DNA of 64,000 nucleotides from Halorubrum rutilum (GCF_024494565.1 NZ_JANHDN010000004.1:310001-374000); one strand, 5' to 3'; shown: positions 36,049 to 45,819, numbered from the stretch's first letter. Translations and numbers: made by a program. The notes: generated from the letters alone by a model not told the origin.

Positions 36049-37994
36049 GCCGGGAGCCGACCGCCGACGGCGACGACGGGAGCGGCGGGCTCGGGCGAGC
36101 CGTCGACGCCGCCGAGGCCGACGGGTTCCTGCGGGAGGGTCGCTCGGCCGTGATCGACCGGGCCCTCTACGCGCTGTTCGCGCGGCACGCGGGCGACCGG
36201 CGGCACGACGCCGACCGGAAGCGGTACCGCGGGACCGCGCTGGACACCGGGTTCGAGACGTACCTGTCGCGGGTGTACGGGTGCTCGTGGCTCGTCGCGC
36301 TCGCCGTCGCCGCGCCGACCCTCCTCGTCGCGATCGGCGCGGTGCCGGGGCTGCTCGCGGTCGCCGAGCGGGCGGTCGGGGGCGCCGCGCCGGTCGGGTC
36401 GGCGTCGCCCGCGGCGGTCGCCGTCGGGCTCGCCGCGGCGGCCGGGCTCCTCGCGAAGCGGGCGACGGTGCGGCTCGGCGGGCTCCGCCTCCGGTGGCTC
36501 ACGGCGACGCGCCGGACCGACATCGAGCGGACGCTCCCGGCGGCCGTCCGGTACCTCGAACTGCTCGCGTCCGGGAGCGACGGCCCCCGCGAGATGGTCG
36601 AGAAGACCGCCGCGAGCGACGCCTACGGCGGGACGGCCACCTCGCTGCGGAAGGCGCTCAACGCGGCGCGGCTCGCCGGGAGCCTCGACGAGGGGCTCCG
36701 GCGGGTCGCGCGCGACACGCCCTCGCGGGAGCTGCTCGCCCCCTTCCTCCTGAAGTTCCGCAAGCACGCGGCGACCGGCGACGCGGCGCTCGCGGAGTAT
36801 CTCCGGACCGAGAGCCGGATGCTCGCCCACCGACAGGACCGGGCCCGCAAGCGCGCCCGGCGGTTCTTGGAGCTGCTCACGGAGCTGTTCGTCGCCGTGC
36901 TGGTGCTGCCGGCGCTGCTCGTCATCGCGGCGACCGCGCTCACGGTCGTCGTCCCCGAGCTGCTTCCGCCGGTCGAGACGCCGGTCGGGGTGGTGCCGAC
37001 GCGGGCGGTCGTGCTCTACGGGGCCGTCGCCTTCCTCGTCGCCATCGGCCTCGCCGGCGCGGTCGCCGTCGGGACGCTCCGCCCGCCGAACCAGCGCGCG
37101 AGCTACGACCTGCCGGGGTCGCCGCGCGAGATCCTCGGCTCAGTCGGGCGCAATCCGGCGAGCGCCGCGGTCCTCTGCGCGCCGCCGGCCGCCCTGCTCG
37201 CGGTCGGCCTCGCGCTCGCGGGGACCACCCTGGTCAACGTGGCGCTGCTCGCGTACGCGGCGTTCGCGGTGCCCGTGGGCGCGGTCGCGGTCAGGCGCAC
37301 CCGGATCGACGACGCGAAGGACCGGGAGCTCGCCGACTTCGTCCACGCCGTCTCCGGCCACGTCGCGCACGGGCGCCCGTTCCCGGACGCGGTCGCGACC
37401 GTCGCTCGCGACGTCGACCTCGGCGTGCTCGACGACGACGTGGCCGACCTCGCGTTCGCGCTGAGATCGACGACGGCGACCGGGGGCGACGAGGGGCCCG
37501 CCGACGTGCGCGCGGCCGCCATCGACCGGTTCGTCGAGCGCGTGGGGACCCCGCTCGCCGAGGGGACGCTCGGGCTCGTCACCGGCGCGCTGAACGCCGG
37601 CGGCGACGCCGACGCCGTCTTCGAGACGCTCCGGATCGAGGTGGGACAGCTGTACAGCGAGCAGCGCGCGCTCCGCTCGTCGATGCACCCGTACGTCGCG
37701 GTCGGCTGGGCGGCGGCCGCGCTGGTCGCCGCCGTCGTCGCCGTCGTCAACACCCAGGTGATCGACGCCGCGCGGCTCGCCGACCTCGCCGCCGCCACCG
37801 ACCTCGTGACCGAGCCGGAGACGGTCCACCCGGAGCTCGAACGGTTCCGGCTGTACGTGGTCACGCAGGCGACGATGCTCGCGTCCGGCTGGTTCGCCGG
37901 CACCGCCTCCCGCGGGCGCTACGAGGCGCTGCTCCACTCCGGGCTGCTCGTGGCGATCTGTCACGCCGTCTTCGCCGTCGGCGGGCTGGTGTAG
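36045..37994 (+). CDS. type II/IV secretion membrane protein (TadC/PilC/FlaJ-like)
   Basis: 649 residues with two T2SF-type domains. Each has a cytosolic helical region (RYLELLASGSDGPREMVEKT; DFVHAVSGHVAHGRPFPDAV) followed by TM pairs; in total about eight to nine TM segments (clusters near 78-155, 285-355, 375-415, 545-575 and 625-645). It is the platform protein of a type IV pilus or secretion apparatus, working with the ATPase encoded immediately upstream, which is split. GTG start overlaps the ATPase stop. No pilin or prepilin peptidase is in the window. Confidence 0.82.
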   Translation: MSREPTADGDDGSGGLGRAVDAAEADGFLREGRSAVIDRALYALFARHAGDRRHDADRKRYRGTALDTGFETYLSRVYGCSWLVALAVAAPTLLVAIGAVPGLLAVAERAVGGAAPVGSASPAAVAVGLAAAAGLLAKRATVRLGGLRLRWLTATRRTDIERTLPAAVRYLELLASGSDGPREMVEKTAASDAYGGTATSLRKALNAARLAGSLDEGLRRVARDTPSRELLAPFLLKFRKHAATGDAALAEYLRTESRMLAHRQDRARKRARRFLELLTELFVAVLVLPALLVIAATALTVVVPELLPPVETPVGVVPTRAVVLYGAVAFLVAIGLAGAVAVGTLRPPNQRASYDLPGSPREILGSVGRNPASAAVLCAPPAALLAVGLALAGTTLVNVALLAYAAFAVPVGAVAVRRTRIDDAKDRELADFVHAVSGHVAHGRPFPDAVATVARDVDLGVLDDDVADLAFALRSTTATGGDEGPADVRAAAIDRFVERVGTPLAEGTLGLVTGALNAGGDADAVFETLRIEVGQLYSEQRALRSSMHPYVAVGWAAAALVAAVVAVVNTQVIDAARLADLAAATDLVTEPETVHPELERFRLYVVTQATMLASGWFAGTASRGRYEALLHSGLLVAICHAVFAVGGLV

Positions 37995-38039
37995 CCGCGA
38001 GCGTCCCGGTACGGCCGTTACCCGTCGACGACGCGAGCG

Positions 38040-38489
38040 TCACCCCCGCCCGACGGCGCGGCCGGCCCGGTCGCGGGCTTCGAGCGCCCAGACGTTCGGG
38101 TCCTCCCGGAACTCGTACTCGGTGAGATGGGTCGCCTGATAGGCGTTGTCCGCCATCGCCTCGCGCGCGGCGTCCCACTCCCCCGGCGCGATGCGGTCGA
38201 TCGGGCCGGCGACGATCGCGCTCCGCCACGACCCGTCGGGATCGACGTCGAACGCGGCGAAGCTCGCGACCTCGGACTGCGCCGCGTACGTCGCCTTCCG
38301 GAGCTCGTCGGTCCCGCCGAGGAAGGCGAAGTACAGCGTGTCGTCGCCGTCGTAGCCGAACGACAGCGGCACGCCGTAGGGAACCCCGTCGGCGCTCATC
38401 GAGAGCACGCCGACGCCGATCTCCGTCAGGAACTCGTCGACGGCGGCGTCGTCCATGTCGGTGCCGAGCAGCGCTTGGTACCGTGTCAT
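38040..38489 (-). CDS. pyridoxamine 5-phosphate oxidase-fold flavoprotein
   Basis: 149 residues of the split-barrel FMN-binding family. Key parts are GVGVLSMSADGVPYGVPLSFGYDGDDTLYFAF and SEVASFAAFDVDPDGSWRSAIVAGPI. Members bind FMN, F420 or heme, and many reduce or detoxify small molecules. The length is typical. The ATG at 38489 follows non-family sequence. It is divergent from the ArsC-like gene, with a 255-bp regulatory region that contains a decamer array. Confidence 0.8.
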   Translation of the reverse strand: MTRYQALLGTDMDDAAVDEFLTEIGVGVLSMSADGVPYGVPLSFGYDGDDTLYFAFLGGTDELRKATYAAQSEVASFAAFDVDPDGSWRSAIVAGPIDRIAPGEWDAAREAMADNAYQATHLTEYEFREDPNVWALEARDRAGRAVGRG

Positions 38490-38650
38490 ACAGTAGCGGG
38501 ACGCACGCCGGACGGAAGTAGCCGGACGCGGTTTCTCGCCCGCTCGAAACGCGGGTCGGCGCCGCGACGGACGCGATCGGGGGTTCGCGGCCGCGCGGGG
38601 ACGAGCGCGTCGCCGCGGCGCCGGTCGCGCTCGCCCCGAACCGCGTCGGG

Positions 38651-38700
38651 GCTCGGTAACGCTCGGTAGCGCTCGGTAACGCCCCGTAACGCTCGGGAGC
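38651..38700. repeat. five tandem 10-bp repeats upstream of the ArsC-like gene
   Basis: Five exact-length units: GCTCGGTAAC, GCTCGGTAGC, GCTCGGTAAC, GCCCCGTAAC, GCTCGGGAGC. They end 13 bp before the TATA-like TTATAG, so with 10-bp spacing each unit faces the same side of the helix. A regulator-binding array is likely; a slippage repeat is the alternative. Confidence 0.6.
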
Positions 38701-38722
38701 GGTCCCGAGTAACGGTTATAGT

Positions 38723-38739
38723 GGTATCCCCCGGATACC
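38723..38739. promoter_or_regulatory. palindrome between TATA and leaderless start
   Basis: GGTATCC-CCC-GGATACC, perfect 7-bp arms, starting 5 bp after the TATA-like GGTTATAG (38714-38721) and ending 5 bp before the GTG start at 38745. The position suits a repressor that blocks transcription initiation. Confidence 0.6.
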
Positions 38740-38744
38740 GACTC

Positions 38745-39200
38745 GTGAGCAACCACAACGGTCGACCGGACCACCGGGTCGCGTTCGTCTGCGTGCAGAA
38801 CGCGGGACGGAGCCAGATGGCGGCGGCGTTCGCGGCGCGCGAGCTCGACCGTCGTAACGCGGGCGATCGGGTCGAGATCGTCACCGGCGGGACGCGGCCC
38901 GCCGACCGCGTTCACGGCGTCGTCGTCGAGGCGATGAGGGAGGTGGACATCGACCTCGGCGGTCGGACGCCGCGAGAGGTGACGCCCGAGGAGCTGCGCG
39001 CGGTCGACCTCGTCGTCACGATGGGCTGTTCGGCGTCGGACGTCTGCCCGGCGACGTGGAACGGCGAGAGCCGCGACTGGGGGCTCGACGACCCGCACGA
39101 GCGTCCGATCGAGGACGTGCGCGCGATCCGCGACGAGATCGAGGGCCGCGTCGGCGCGCTGTTCGACGAGCTGCTGTCGGAACCGGCGGACGCGGAGTGA
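38745..39200 (+). CDS. ArsC-like low-molecular-weight phosphatase/arsenate reductase
   Basis: 151 residues with the LMW-PTP fold: P-loop CVQNAGR (C-x5-R; C near residue 16) in AFVCVQNAGRSQMAAAF, and the distal D-P motif in LDDPHERP. The second TMGCS cysteine is also present, which fits arsenate reductase more than a protein phosphatase. Related paralogues occur at 55939 (intact) and 53482 (broken). The GTG at 38745 is 27 bp after the TATA-like element, indicating a leaderless mRNA; an in-frame GTG at 38721 would overlap the TATA. Confidence 0.8.
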   Translation: MSNHNGRPDHRVAFVCVQNAGRSQMAAAFAARELDRRNAGDRVEIVTGGTRPADRVHGVVVEAMREVDIDLGGRTPREVTPEELRAVDLVVTMGCSASDVCPATWNGESRDWGLDDPHERPIEDVRAIRDEIEGRVGALFDELLSEPADAE

Positions 39201-39378
39201 GGCGGGGATGGGCGGGATCGGGGCACCACCCGTCGACGAGACTCGACGCGTTCACCGGCCTGCTCGGCAGCCGCGTTTTCGAGACGCGAGATATCCGTAT
39301 TTGTTGATCAGAGTCCTATATATCTGAACATACCAGTATAAATCGGGATTCTTGTACCCGCGCTCTGTGGGCGTAATT

Positions 39379-39750
39379 ATGCCACGTGCCGTACTCCTCG
39401 CCTGTCCGGTATGCGACGCCGTGCTGGCGATCAGAAGTAAGCGGGCCGAGGTTTCGAAGCGATCCCTTCGTGCGACCGCAAAGCGCCACCTGATCGAACA
39501 CGAACTCATTGAGTCGAAGGCCGCGATTCGGAAGCACGCGGTGGCCGCAAACGCCGTCGAAGTGATCGTCTCCCCGGAGGAGTATCAACGGCTTCCCGTC
39601 GACGAGTGGACGGACCGCGACGCGGCGGGGATCCCGGACGACGCGGTCAGTGGCCACGAGTTCGGGAGCGACGGGGTCGGGTCGTCGTCCGACCCGGCCG
39701 TCGAGACCGGCTCGCCCCGCTCCGCCTCCAAGGAGGGACCCTCGCAGTGA
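39379..39750 (+). CDS. small protein with N-terminal CxxC, function unknown
   Basis: 123 residues. The start, MPRAVLLACPVCDAVLAIRS, has a single C-P-V-C knuckle that could bind zinc as a dimer or with the downstream His residues (KRHLIEHEL, RKHAV). The C-terminal third is Ser/Gly-rich and disordered. Start at ATG 39379; AGTATAAATC lies about 40 bp upstream. No family recognised. Confidence 0.5.
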   Translation: MPRAVLLACPVCDAVLAIRSKRAEVSKRSLRATAKRHLIEHELIESKAAIRKHAVAANAVEVIVSPEEYQRLPVDEWTDRDAAGIPDDAVSGHEFGSDGVGSSSDPAVETGSPRSASKEGPSQ

Positions 39751-39882
39751 GGGTCGCGGAGCGACCGCTGGGCGTGCACCCGACGACAGCTATCCGGCGT
39801 GAATCGAGACGACGAGGCAGGTTACACCTCGCGGACTCCGGGACCGATTCAAACGGCCGCGTATCGCTTGGAGGGCGTCGCG

Positions 39883-42288
39883 GTGAGTGAACGCAATCTG
39901 ACCGACCCCGACTACTACCTCAATCGGGAGCTCTCCGAGCTCGCGTTCCAGGAGCGCGTCCTTCGCGAGGGGATGGACGAGCGGAACCCGCCGCTCGAAC
40001 GGCTCAGGTTCCTCGCGTTCTTTACGAAGAACACGGACGAGTTCTTCATGAAACGCGTCGGCGGTCTCAAACAGCAGATCGACGCCGGCGTGACCGAGAC
40101 GACGGCGGACGGCCGGACGCCAGAACAGCAGTGGACCGAGGTGCTCGAGAAAGCGCGGCCGCTCTTTCGAGAGCAGTCGGAGTACTGGCGGACCGTCCTG
40201 CGACCGGCGCTCGCGGACGAGGGGATCGAGATCCGCACCCCCGACGAGTTGCAGGCGGACACACAGGAAAAGCTGAGCACCCACTTCGAGGAGTCCATCC
40301 TACCCACCCTGACGCCGCTCGCGTTCGATCCGGCGCACCCGTTTCCGTTCATCTCGAACCTCTCGCTCTCGCTCGCGGTGCTCTCGTCGAACGACACCGA
40401 CGAGCCGACGTTCACTCGGATCAAGATCCCGCCGAACCAGCCCCGGCTCGTAACCGTTCCCAACGCGGGCGGGCAGTACGTTCTCATCGAGGACCTCATC
40501 GAGGCCAATCTCGACCTCCTGCTCCCCGACCTCGAGATCAGCGACGTGTCCAAGTTCAAGGTCACCCGGAACGCCGAGGTGCGGCGCGACGAGGAGGTGG
40601 CCGAGGACCTCATCGACATGGTTGAGGAAGTCCTCGAACAGCGTCGCTTCGCGACGGTCGTCCGCCTGGAGGTCGACGACGACATGCCCGAGGAGTCGCT
40701 CTCGATCCTGAAGACACAGCTCGAAGTGGACGACAGCGAGGTGTTCCACCGGAGCGGTCCGATCGACTTCGAGGACTTCTTCGAGCTCGTCGATCTCGAC
40801 CGTCCCGACCTCAAGCCCCCGGAATGGACCCCGAAACCACATCCTCGACTGGGATCGGTGACGAGTGACGGCCAAGACGGGACGAACGATATCTTCGAAG
40901 AGATTCGAGCGGGCGATATCCTCGCGCATCACCCGTATCACTCCTTCGAAGGGACGGTCCAGCGGTTCCTTCACGCGGCGGCGAACGACCCCGACGTGCT
41001 CGCGGTGAAGGCCGCGATCTATCGGACCGCGAGCGACTCGAAGGTGATCCAGAGCCTCATCGACGCCGCCGACAACGGGAAACAGGTGGCGGTGATGGTC
41101 GAGCTCAAGGCCCGGTTCGACGAGCGGAACAACCTCGAATGGGTCCGACAGCTCGAAGAGGAGGGGATCCACGTCGCCTACGGGACCGTGGGGCTGAAGA
41201 CGCACACCAAGACGGCGCTCGTCGTTCGACAGGAGGACGACGGCGTCGAGCTCTACTCGCACGTCGGCACCGGTAACTACCACTCGGGGACGGCGAAGGG
41301 GTACTCGGACCTGGGGCTGTTGACCGCCGACCGGGATATCGGGTTCGACCTCACGAAGGTGTTCAACTTCTTCACCGGACCGACGCTCGACGACCGCTTC
41401 CGGAAGCTCCTGATCGCGCCCGTCACGATGCGGGAGCGGTTCACCGAGATGGTCAGGCGAGAGGCCGAGCACGCCCGGGCCGGTCGGCGGGCGCGAATCG
41501 TGGTGAAGGTGAACGGGCTCGAAGACCCCTCGATGGTCGAGGAGCTGTACCGGGCCTCGATGGCCGGGGTCGAGATCGACCTGATCGTCCGGGACATCTG
41601 TCGGCTCCGACCCGGTATCGAGGGGGTAAGCGATAACGTCACTGTGCATTCGATCGTCGGCCGCTTCCTCGAACATGCCCGGATATTCTATTTCGAGAAC
41701 GGGGGTGAACCCCGGTGGTATATTGGGTCGGCCGATTGGATGACTCGTAACCTCGATTATCGCGTCGAGGCGGTCGCCCCCGTCGAGGCCACGGAGCTCC
41801 GAGAGCAGCTCCGGTTCATCCTGGAGGCCTCTCTGAGCGACAACCGCCGTCGGTGGGTGATGGGGAGCGACGGGAGTTACGAACGGGCCCCGGCCGACGA
41901 CGGACCAGTACGAGATGTCCAAGAGGCGCTGATGGCGGCCACGGAGACGGCCCTCGACCGCGGGTACGGACCCGGGATAGCGGTCGATCCGGACCTCGTC
42001 GAGGAGGAACTGCTCGTCGAGGACGTCGGAGAGGAGGAGCCGGACGCTGACTCCGCGGACCCCGACGAGATCGCTCCCGATGACGACGGTGGGCGACCGC
42101 GTTCGGACGGCGGGGACGCGTCCGTCTTCGACGCGTACGCCGAGCGCTGGTATCGTCCGGATAGCGACACGTACGGCTGGGCGGTCCGGACGACCGACGG
42201 CGAGCGACGATACTTCAGGACGCGGGACGGGGCGCGCCGTCGGCTGCGGGCGGAGTACGACGACTCCGAGGACCGAGACGAGGAGTGA
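39883..42288 (+). CDS. ppk1: polyphosphate kinase 1
   Basis: 801 residues from GTG 39883. N-terminal PPK1 domain starts LTDPDYYLNRELSELAFQ. The catalytic PLD-like domains show GTVQRFLHAAA, HTKTALVV and GTGNYHSGTAKGYSDLGL, the last holding the histidine that is phosphorylated. The second motif is IGSADWMTRNLDYR. It polymerises the gamma-phosphate of ATP into polyphosphate, reversibly. A highly acidic C-terminal extension of about 90 residues follows the core. An in-frame GTG 84 bp upstream is possible but lacks the family pattern. It lies at the head of a phosphate-metabolism cluster. Confidence 0.9.
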   Translation: MSERNLTDPDYYLNRELSELAFQERVLREGMDERNPPLERLRFLAFFTKNTDEFFMKRVGGLKQQIDAGVTETTADGRTPEQQWTEVLEKARPLFREQSEYWRTVLRPALADEGIEIRTPDELQADTQEKLSTHFEESILPTLTPLAFDPAHPFPFISNLSLSLAVLSSNDTDEPTFTRIKIPPNQPRLVTVPNAGGQYVLIEDLIEANLDLLLPDLEISDVSKFKVTRNAEVRRDEEVAEDLIDMVEEVLEQRRFATVVRLEVDDDMPEESLSILKTQLEVDDSEVFHRSGPIDFEDFFELVDLDRPDLKPPEWTPKPHPRLGSVTSDGQDGTNDIFEEIRAGDILAHHPYHSFEGTVQRFLHAAANDPDVLAVKAAIYRTASDSKVIQSLIDAADNGKQVAVMVELKARFDERNNLEWVRQLEEEGIHVAYGTVGLKTHTKTALVVRQEDDGVELYSHVGTGNYHSGTAKGYSDLGLLTADRDIGFDLTKVFNFFTGPTLDDRFRKLLIAPVTMRERFTEMVRREAEHARAGRRARIVVKVNGLEDPSMVEELYRASMAGVEIDLIVRDICRLRPGIEGVSDNVTVHSIVGRFLEHARIFYFENGGEPRWYIGSADWMTRNLDYRVEAVAPVEATELREQLRFILEASLSDNRRRWVMGSDGSYERAPADDGPVRDVQEALMAATETALDRGYGPGIAVDPDLVEEELLVEDVGEEEPDADSADPDEIAPDDDGGRPRSDGGDASVFDAYAERWYRPDSDTYGWAVRTTDGERRYFRTRDGARRRLRAEYDDSEDRDEE

Positions 42289-42353
42289 ATCGCCGGCGTC
42301 GTCGTCGCTCCGCTTCCGTGGAGACGGACTCGACCGCAGGCCGGTGAGACCGC

Positions 42354-43037
42354 TCAGGCGGGGTCGACGACCTTCGAGCTGGCGCGATCCTGATGGGTCT
42401 TCGACGCGACGGTACGGAACTCGTCGTTCCGGTAGTCGTACGCGGTGAGCTCGCCGCCGTAGACGCAGCCGGTGTCGAGGCCGACGGCGTGTTCGCGGTC
42501 CACCGGCCGATCGTGGACCGTGTGACCGAAGAAGACGCGGTGCGGTCCGTCGTAGTCGTCGTACCAGAACGGCCCGTCGTACCCGTCGCCGTGCGGGGAA
42601 CGCATCGTCAGCAGCTCGTCGGCGGTGTGGTCTTCGAGCGACCGTTCGGGGTCGACGCCGCCGTGAACGACGAGCGCGGCGTCGAACGAGATCGCGATCG
42701 GAAGCGACTCGAAGTACTCCCGGTCCCCCTCGCGGAGCCAGTCGGGGTCCTTGTCGCCGCGCAGGATCTTCTGTTCGTTGTTCCCGCGGACGCTGACGAG
42801 ACGCGGGTCCGCGCGGACGAAGTCGACGACACCGGGGCTGTCGGGGCCCTTCCGCACGAGGTCGCCGACGAAGATAACGAGGTCGTCGTCGTTCAATTCG
42901 AGCCGCGCGAGGAGCCGCTTGAGAGCGTCCAAGCTCCCGTGAACGTCTCCGACGACGTAGACGTCTTCGTACCGATCGACGTCGAACCGCGCGTGACGTG
43001 CTTCGAGGTCGGCGCCGAACTGAGGTTTCGTGCTCAT
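42354..43037 (-). CDS. calcineurin-like serine/threonine phosphatase
   Basis: 227 residues with the metallophosphatase signatures in order: GDVHGS, GDLVRKGPDS, RGNNE, VHGG (about 127-130) and FGHT (about 177-180). The PPP/ApaH group removes phosphate from proteins or cleaves dinucleoside polyphosphates. The arrangement GDVHG-GDLV-RGNNE resembles PrpA/ApaH-like enzymes. It lies between ppk1 and the pst-phoU cluster, so a role in phosphate or dinucleotide metabolism is likely but not proven. Confidence 0.82.
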   Translation of the reverse strand: MSTKPQFGADLEARHARFDVDRYEDVYVVGDVHGSLDALKRLLARLELNDDDLVIFVGDLVRKGPDSPGVVDFVRADPRLVSVRGNNEQKILRGDKDPDWLREGDREYFESLPIAISFDAALVVHGGVDPERSLEDHTADELLTMRSPHGDGYDGPFWYDDYDGPHRVFFGHTVHDRPVDREHAVGLDTGCVYGGELTAYDYRNDEFRTVASKTHQDRASSKVVDPA

Positions 43038-43173
43038 ATGGTGGTGTTAGGGGACGCGTTCGAACACGCGTAGCCGCTCGCCCGGTTAAGCCGTTTCTAA
43101 TAGCGGACTATATCGCTATGTAGCCCTCGTGGGCGCGGGTCGACCGTCGCGACGTCAGGAGGGGTCAGCGACG

Positions 43174-44199
43174 TTAGTCCAGCCGTTCCGGCTCCGGATC
43201 GCCTATCGGCTCCCCGCAACGGACCGCGCGGCGGAGCCCGACCTCCGCGATCCGGTCGCCGCACTCCGCGGTTCGGCGCAGTCCCCGCGAGACGCGGCGG
43301 AGTGCCGCCGTGTCTCCCTCTGCGTCGTCCAGCGTTCGATCGAAGGCGTCGAGGCGCTCTCGGACCCGTCGGAGGTCGCCGATGGCGTCTCGCGCCGCGT
43401 CGACGTCCGCGTCGCCGAGGACGACGTCCACGCCGTCGGACACGATCTCGCGGACCGCGTCGCCGACGTCGCGACACGTCTCCAGTCTCGCGTCCGTGGG
43501 GGGGTCGTCGAGGGACGCCGCCGCGTCGCCGATCGCTCCCGCGGCGTCGCGGACGCGGCCCAGTTCGCGCATCGCGGTCCACGTCTCGAACAGCTCCGAG
43601 CGGTTCTTACCAAGGGAGTCGACCTCACCAAGGTCCGCCATGCCGCAGGAGACGGAGCGTTCGACCATCGCCGACAGGCGGTCGACCTGCTCGTCCCGGG
43701 AGCCGATCGGCGGCGAGTCCGGAGGCGACGCGAGGGCGGCGACGGCGTCGCGGTGGACCGAGCGCACGGTGAACGCCAGCTGCCGGAGCGACTGGCTCAC
43801 CGACACCTCCTCAGAGTCCAGCATGATCCGCACCGTCGTCGCGGCCTCCGACTCCGCGGCCACCGACACCCCGATCCGCTCGCGGGCGACCCGCTCGACG
43901 ACGCGCCGGGCTTCCGGCGTGAGCGGCCCGTCGCGCTCGATCGCGACCTCCCGCGCGCCGGCCGCGTACGCCGCCCGCAGCGCGCGCTCGATCACCGCCG
44001 GGTCGCTCGACTCGATCCGGGCGGAGACCGGCGCCTCGTCGTGCGTTCGCTCCCGCGCTTGGACCGCCAACACCCCGTCGACGTGGTCGTGCAGCGTCAC
44101 GACGTCGCCGGCGGAGAGGCCGTGCGACTCGGCCCACGCCTTCGGGAGCGAGACGGTGTACGTTCCGTTTCCGACGGTCTGAACCTTTCGCGTCTCCAT
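43174..44199 (-). CDS. AbrB-PhoU phosphate uptake regulator
   Basis: 341 residues. SpoVT/AbrB domain at the N-terminus (METRKVQTVGNGTYTVSLPKAW), then a region with RIESSDPAVIERALRAAYAAGA, then a PhoU-like helical domain (about 135-330, with VSQSLRQLAFTVRSVHRDAV and DLGEVDSLGKNRSELFETW). Haloarchaea use such proteins as DNA-binding phosphate regulators distinct from bacterial PhoU. The ATG lies 2 bp after the stop of the phoU gene, so both are in the pst operon. It is transcribed last and could feed back on pst expression. Confidence 0.85.
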   Translation of the reverse strand: METRKVQTVGNGTYTVSLPKAWAESHGLSAGDVVTLHDHVDGVLAVQARERTHDEAPVSARIESSDPAVIERALRAAYAAGAREVAIERDGPLTPEARRVVERVARERIGVSVAAESEAATTVRIMLDSEEVSVSQSLRQLAFTVRSVHRDAVAALASPPDSPPIGSRDEQVDRLSAMVERSVSCGMADLGEVDSLGKNRSELFETWTAMRELGRVRDAAGAIGDAAASLDDPPTDARLETCRDVGDAVREIVSDGVDVVLGDADVDAARDAIGDLRRVRERLDAFDRTLDDAEGDTAALRRVSRGLRRTAECGDRIAEVGLRRAVRCGEPIGDPEPERLD

Positions 44200-44201
44200 G
44201 A

Positions 44202-44873
44202 TCAGTAGAGCAGCTCCGGGTCGTTCTCGACCATGTACAGGGTGCGCGCCGCGATGTTCACGGCGTGGTCCGCGACCCGCTCCAGGTCTCGGATCGTCAG
44301 CAGCACGCGCGAGACGTCGTCCAACAGCCGCTCGGCGGCCCACGAGTCGTCGTCGTTCTGCGCGATCAGGTCTCGGGTGACGCTCTCGCTGGCGTGCTGA
44401 CACATCGCGTCGACCTCGTCGTCGGCCTCGGCGATCGCGCGACACTCGTCGGCGTCTCGCGCCGCGTACGCCGCGAGGCTGCGTTCGAGAAGCGCGCGCG
44501 CCGCCTCCCCGATCGCGTCGATCTCCGCGTCGGGCGCGACCGTCCGCGTCGCGGCCCGCGAGTAGTTCGCGAGGTTGACGGCGAGGTCGCCGACCCGTTC
44601 GAGGTCGGTGATGATCTTGAACGAGGCGGTGACGAACCGGAGGTCGCCGGCGACCGGCTGCTGGAGCGCGAACAGGTCGACGCAGCGGTCCTCCAACCGC
44701 AGGTACGTCTCGTTTATCTCGGCGTCGCCGTCGACGACGTCCCGCGCCAGCGACTCGTCGCGGGTCTCGATGGCTTCGAGGCCCTCATCGAGCCGTTCGA
44801 CGACCCGATCGCCCATCGCGAGCACGTCGGACCGGAGCTCGTCGAGCGAGTCCTGATAGCGTTCCCGGGGCAT
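44202..44873 (-). CDS. phoU: phosphate signalling protein PhoU
   Basis: 223 residues, entirely helical, with two PhoU repeats. The conserved EINETYLRLEDRCVDLFALQQPVAGDLRFV and DLERVGDLAVNLANYS (about 80-95) are repeated in the second half as DLERVADHAVNIA. It binds metal, dampens the Pst transporter and controls signalling. It follows pstB by 4 bp and precedes the AbrB-PhoU gene by 2 bp. ATG 44873. Confidence 0.93.
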   Translation of the reverse strand: MPRERYQDSLDELRSDVLAMGDRVVERLDEGLEAIETRDESLARDVVDGDAEINETYLRLEDRCVDLFALQQPVAGDLRFVTASFKIITDLERVGDLAVNLANYSRAATRTVAPDAEIDAIGEAARALLERSLAAYAARDADECRAIAEADDEVDAMCQHASESVTRDLIAQNDDDSWAAERLLDDVSRVLLTIRDLERVADHAVNIAARTLYMVENDPELLY

Positions 44874-44877
44874 GCGA

Positions 44878-45813
44878 TTACCCGAACTTCCCCGTGATGT
44901 AGTCCTCCACGCGCTCGCTGCGCGGGTTCTCGAACACCTGGTCCGTCTCGCCGTACTCGACGAGCTCGCCGCCCGTGAGGAACACCGCGGTCTGGTCGGA
45001 GATCCGCGCGGCCTGCTGCATGTTGTGGGTGACGATGACGACCGTGTACTCCTCGGAGAGGTCGTCGATCAGGTCCTCGATCTTCGCCGTGGCGATCGGG
45101 TCGAGCGCCGACGCGGGCTCGTCCATCAGGATGATCTCCGGGTCGACGGAGAGGCAGCGGGCGATACAGAGCCGCTGCTGCTGCCCGCCGGAGAGCCCGA
45201 GCGCGTTGTCGTCGAGCCGGTCGCTCACCTCGTCCCACAGCGCCGCGTCGCGGAGGCACCGCTCGACGAGTCGGTCGCGCTCCTCGGCGTCGCTCCGGTT
45301 CAACAGCCTGGCGAGGAGGCCCGTATCGAGGTCGCCGTGCTTCTTCGGCCCGTACGCGATGTTCTCGCGGATCGACTTCGGGAAGGGGTTCGGCGACTGG
45401 AACACCATGCCGACCCGCTTCCGCAGCTCGACGAGGTTGACGCCGTCCTGGTAGATCTCCTCGCCGTCGAGACGGACGGACCCGTCGACGTCCGCCGACT
45501 TGATTCGGTCGTTCATCCGGTTGAGACACCGGAGATACGTCGACTTGCCGCAACCCGAGGGACCGATCAGCGCCGTGACGCTCTTTTCAGGAATCTCCAT
45601 CGAGACCCCTTTCAGCGCGTGGTCGTCGCCGTAGTGGACGTCGAGGTCCTCGACGGTCATCTTCGCCTCGCCGGCGAACTCGTACTCGGTCCACTCGTCT
45701 TGCGCCTGCTCGTCCGTCTCGCCGGTCGTCGTCGTGAGCGGCTGGTCGGTCTCCGTCGTCGCGGTCTCGGTCTGCGGTTCCGTCTGGGTCCGTGGGTTGG
45801 TGTTCTCGCTCAT
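44878..45813 (-). CDS. pstB: phosphate ABC transporter ATP-binding protein PstB
   Basis: 311 residues. An acidic Gln/Thr-rich leader of about 50 residues precedes the core. Walker [10 protein letters not shown], the PstB-characteristic [13 protein letters not shown]-loop [13 protein letters not shown], signature [13 protein letters not shown], Walker [13 protein letters not shown]. It drives high-affinity phosphate import through PstC/PstA. Located in the minus-strand operon pstS-pstC-pstA-pstB-phoU-abrB/phoU. Confidence 0.95.
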   Translation of the reverse strand: MSENTNPRTQTEPQTETATTETDQPLTTTTGETDEQAQDEWTEYEFAGEAKMTVEDLDVHYGDDHALKGVSMEIPEKSVTALIGPSGCGKSTYLRCLNRMNDRIKSADVDGSVRLDGEEIYQDGVNLVELRKRVGMVFQSPNPFPKSIRENIAYGPKKHGDLDTGLLARLLNRSDAEERDRLVERCLRDAALWDEVSDRLDDNALGLSGGQQQRLCIARCLSVDPEIILMDEPASALDPIATAKIEDLIDDLSEEYTVVIVTHNMQQAARISDQTAVFLTGGELVEYGETDQVFENPRSERVEDYITGKFG

Positions 45814-45819
45814 TGGTGA

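Noticed and set aside
38721..38744. Earlier GTG start for the ArsC-like gene
   Set aside because: It overlaps the TATA-like element and the palindrome; GTG 38745 has the leaderless spacing and the family start.
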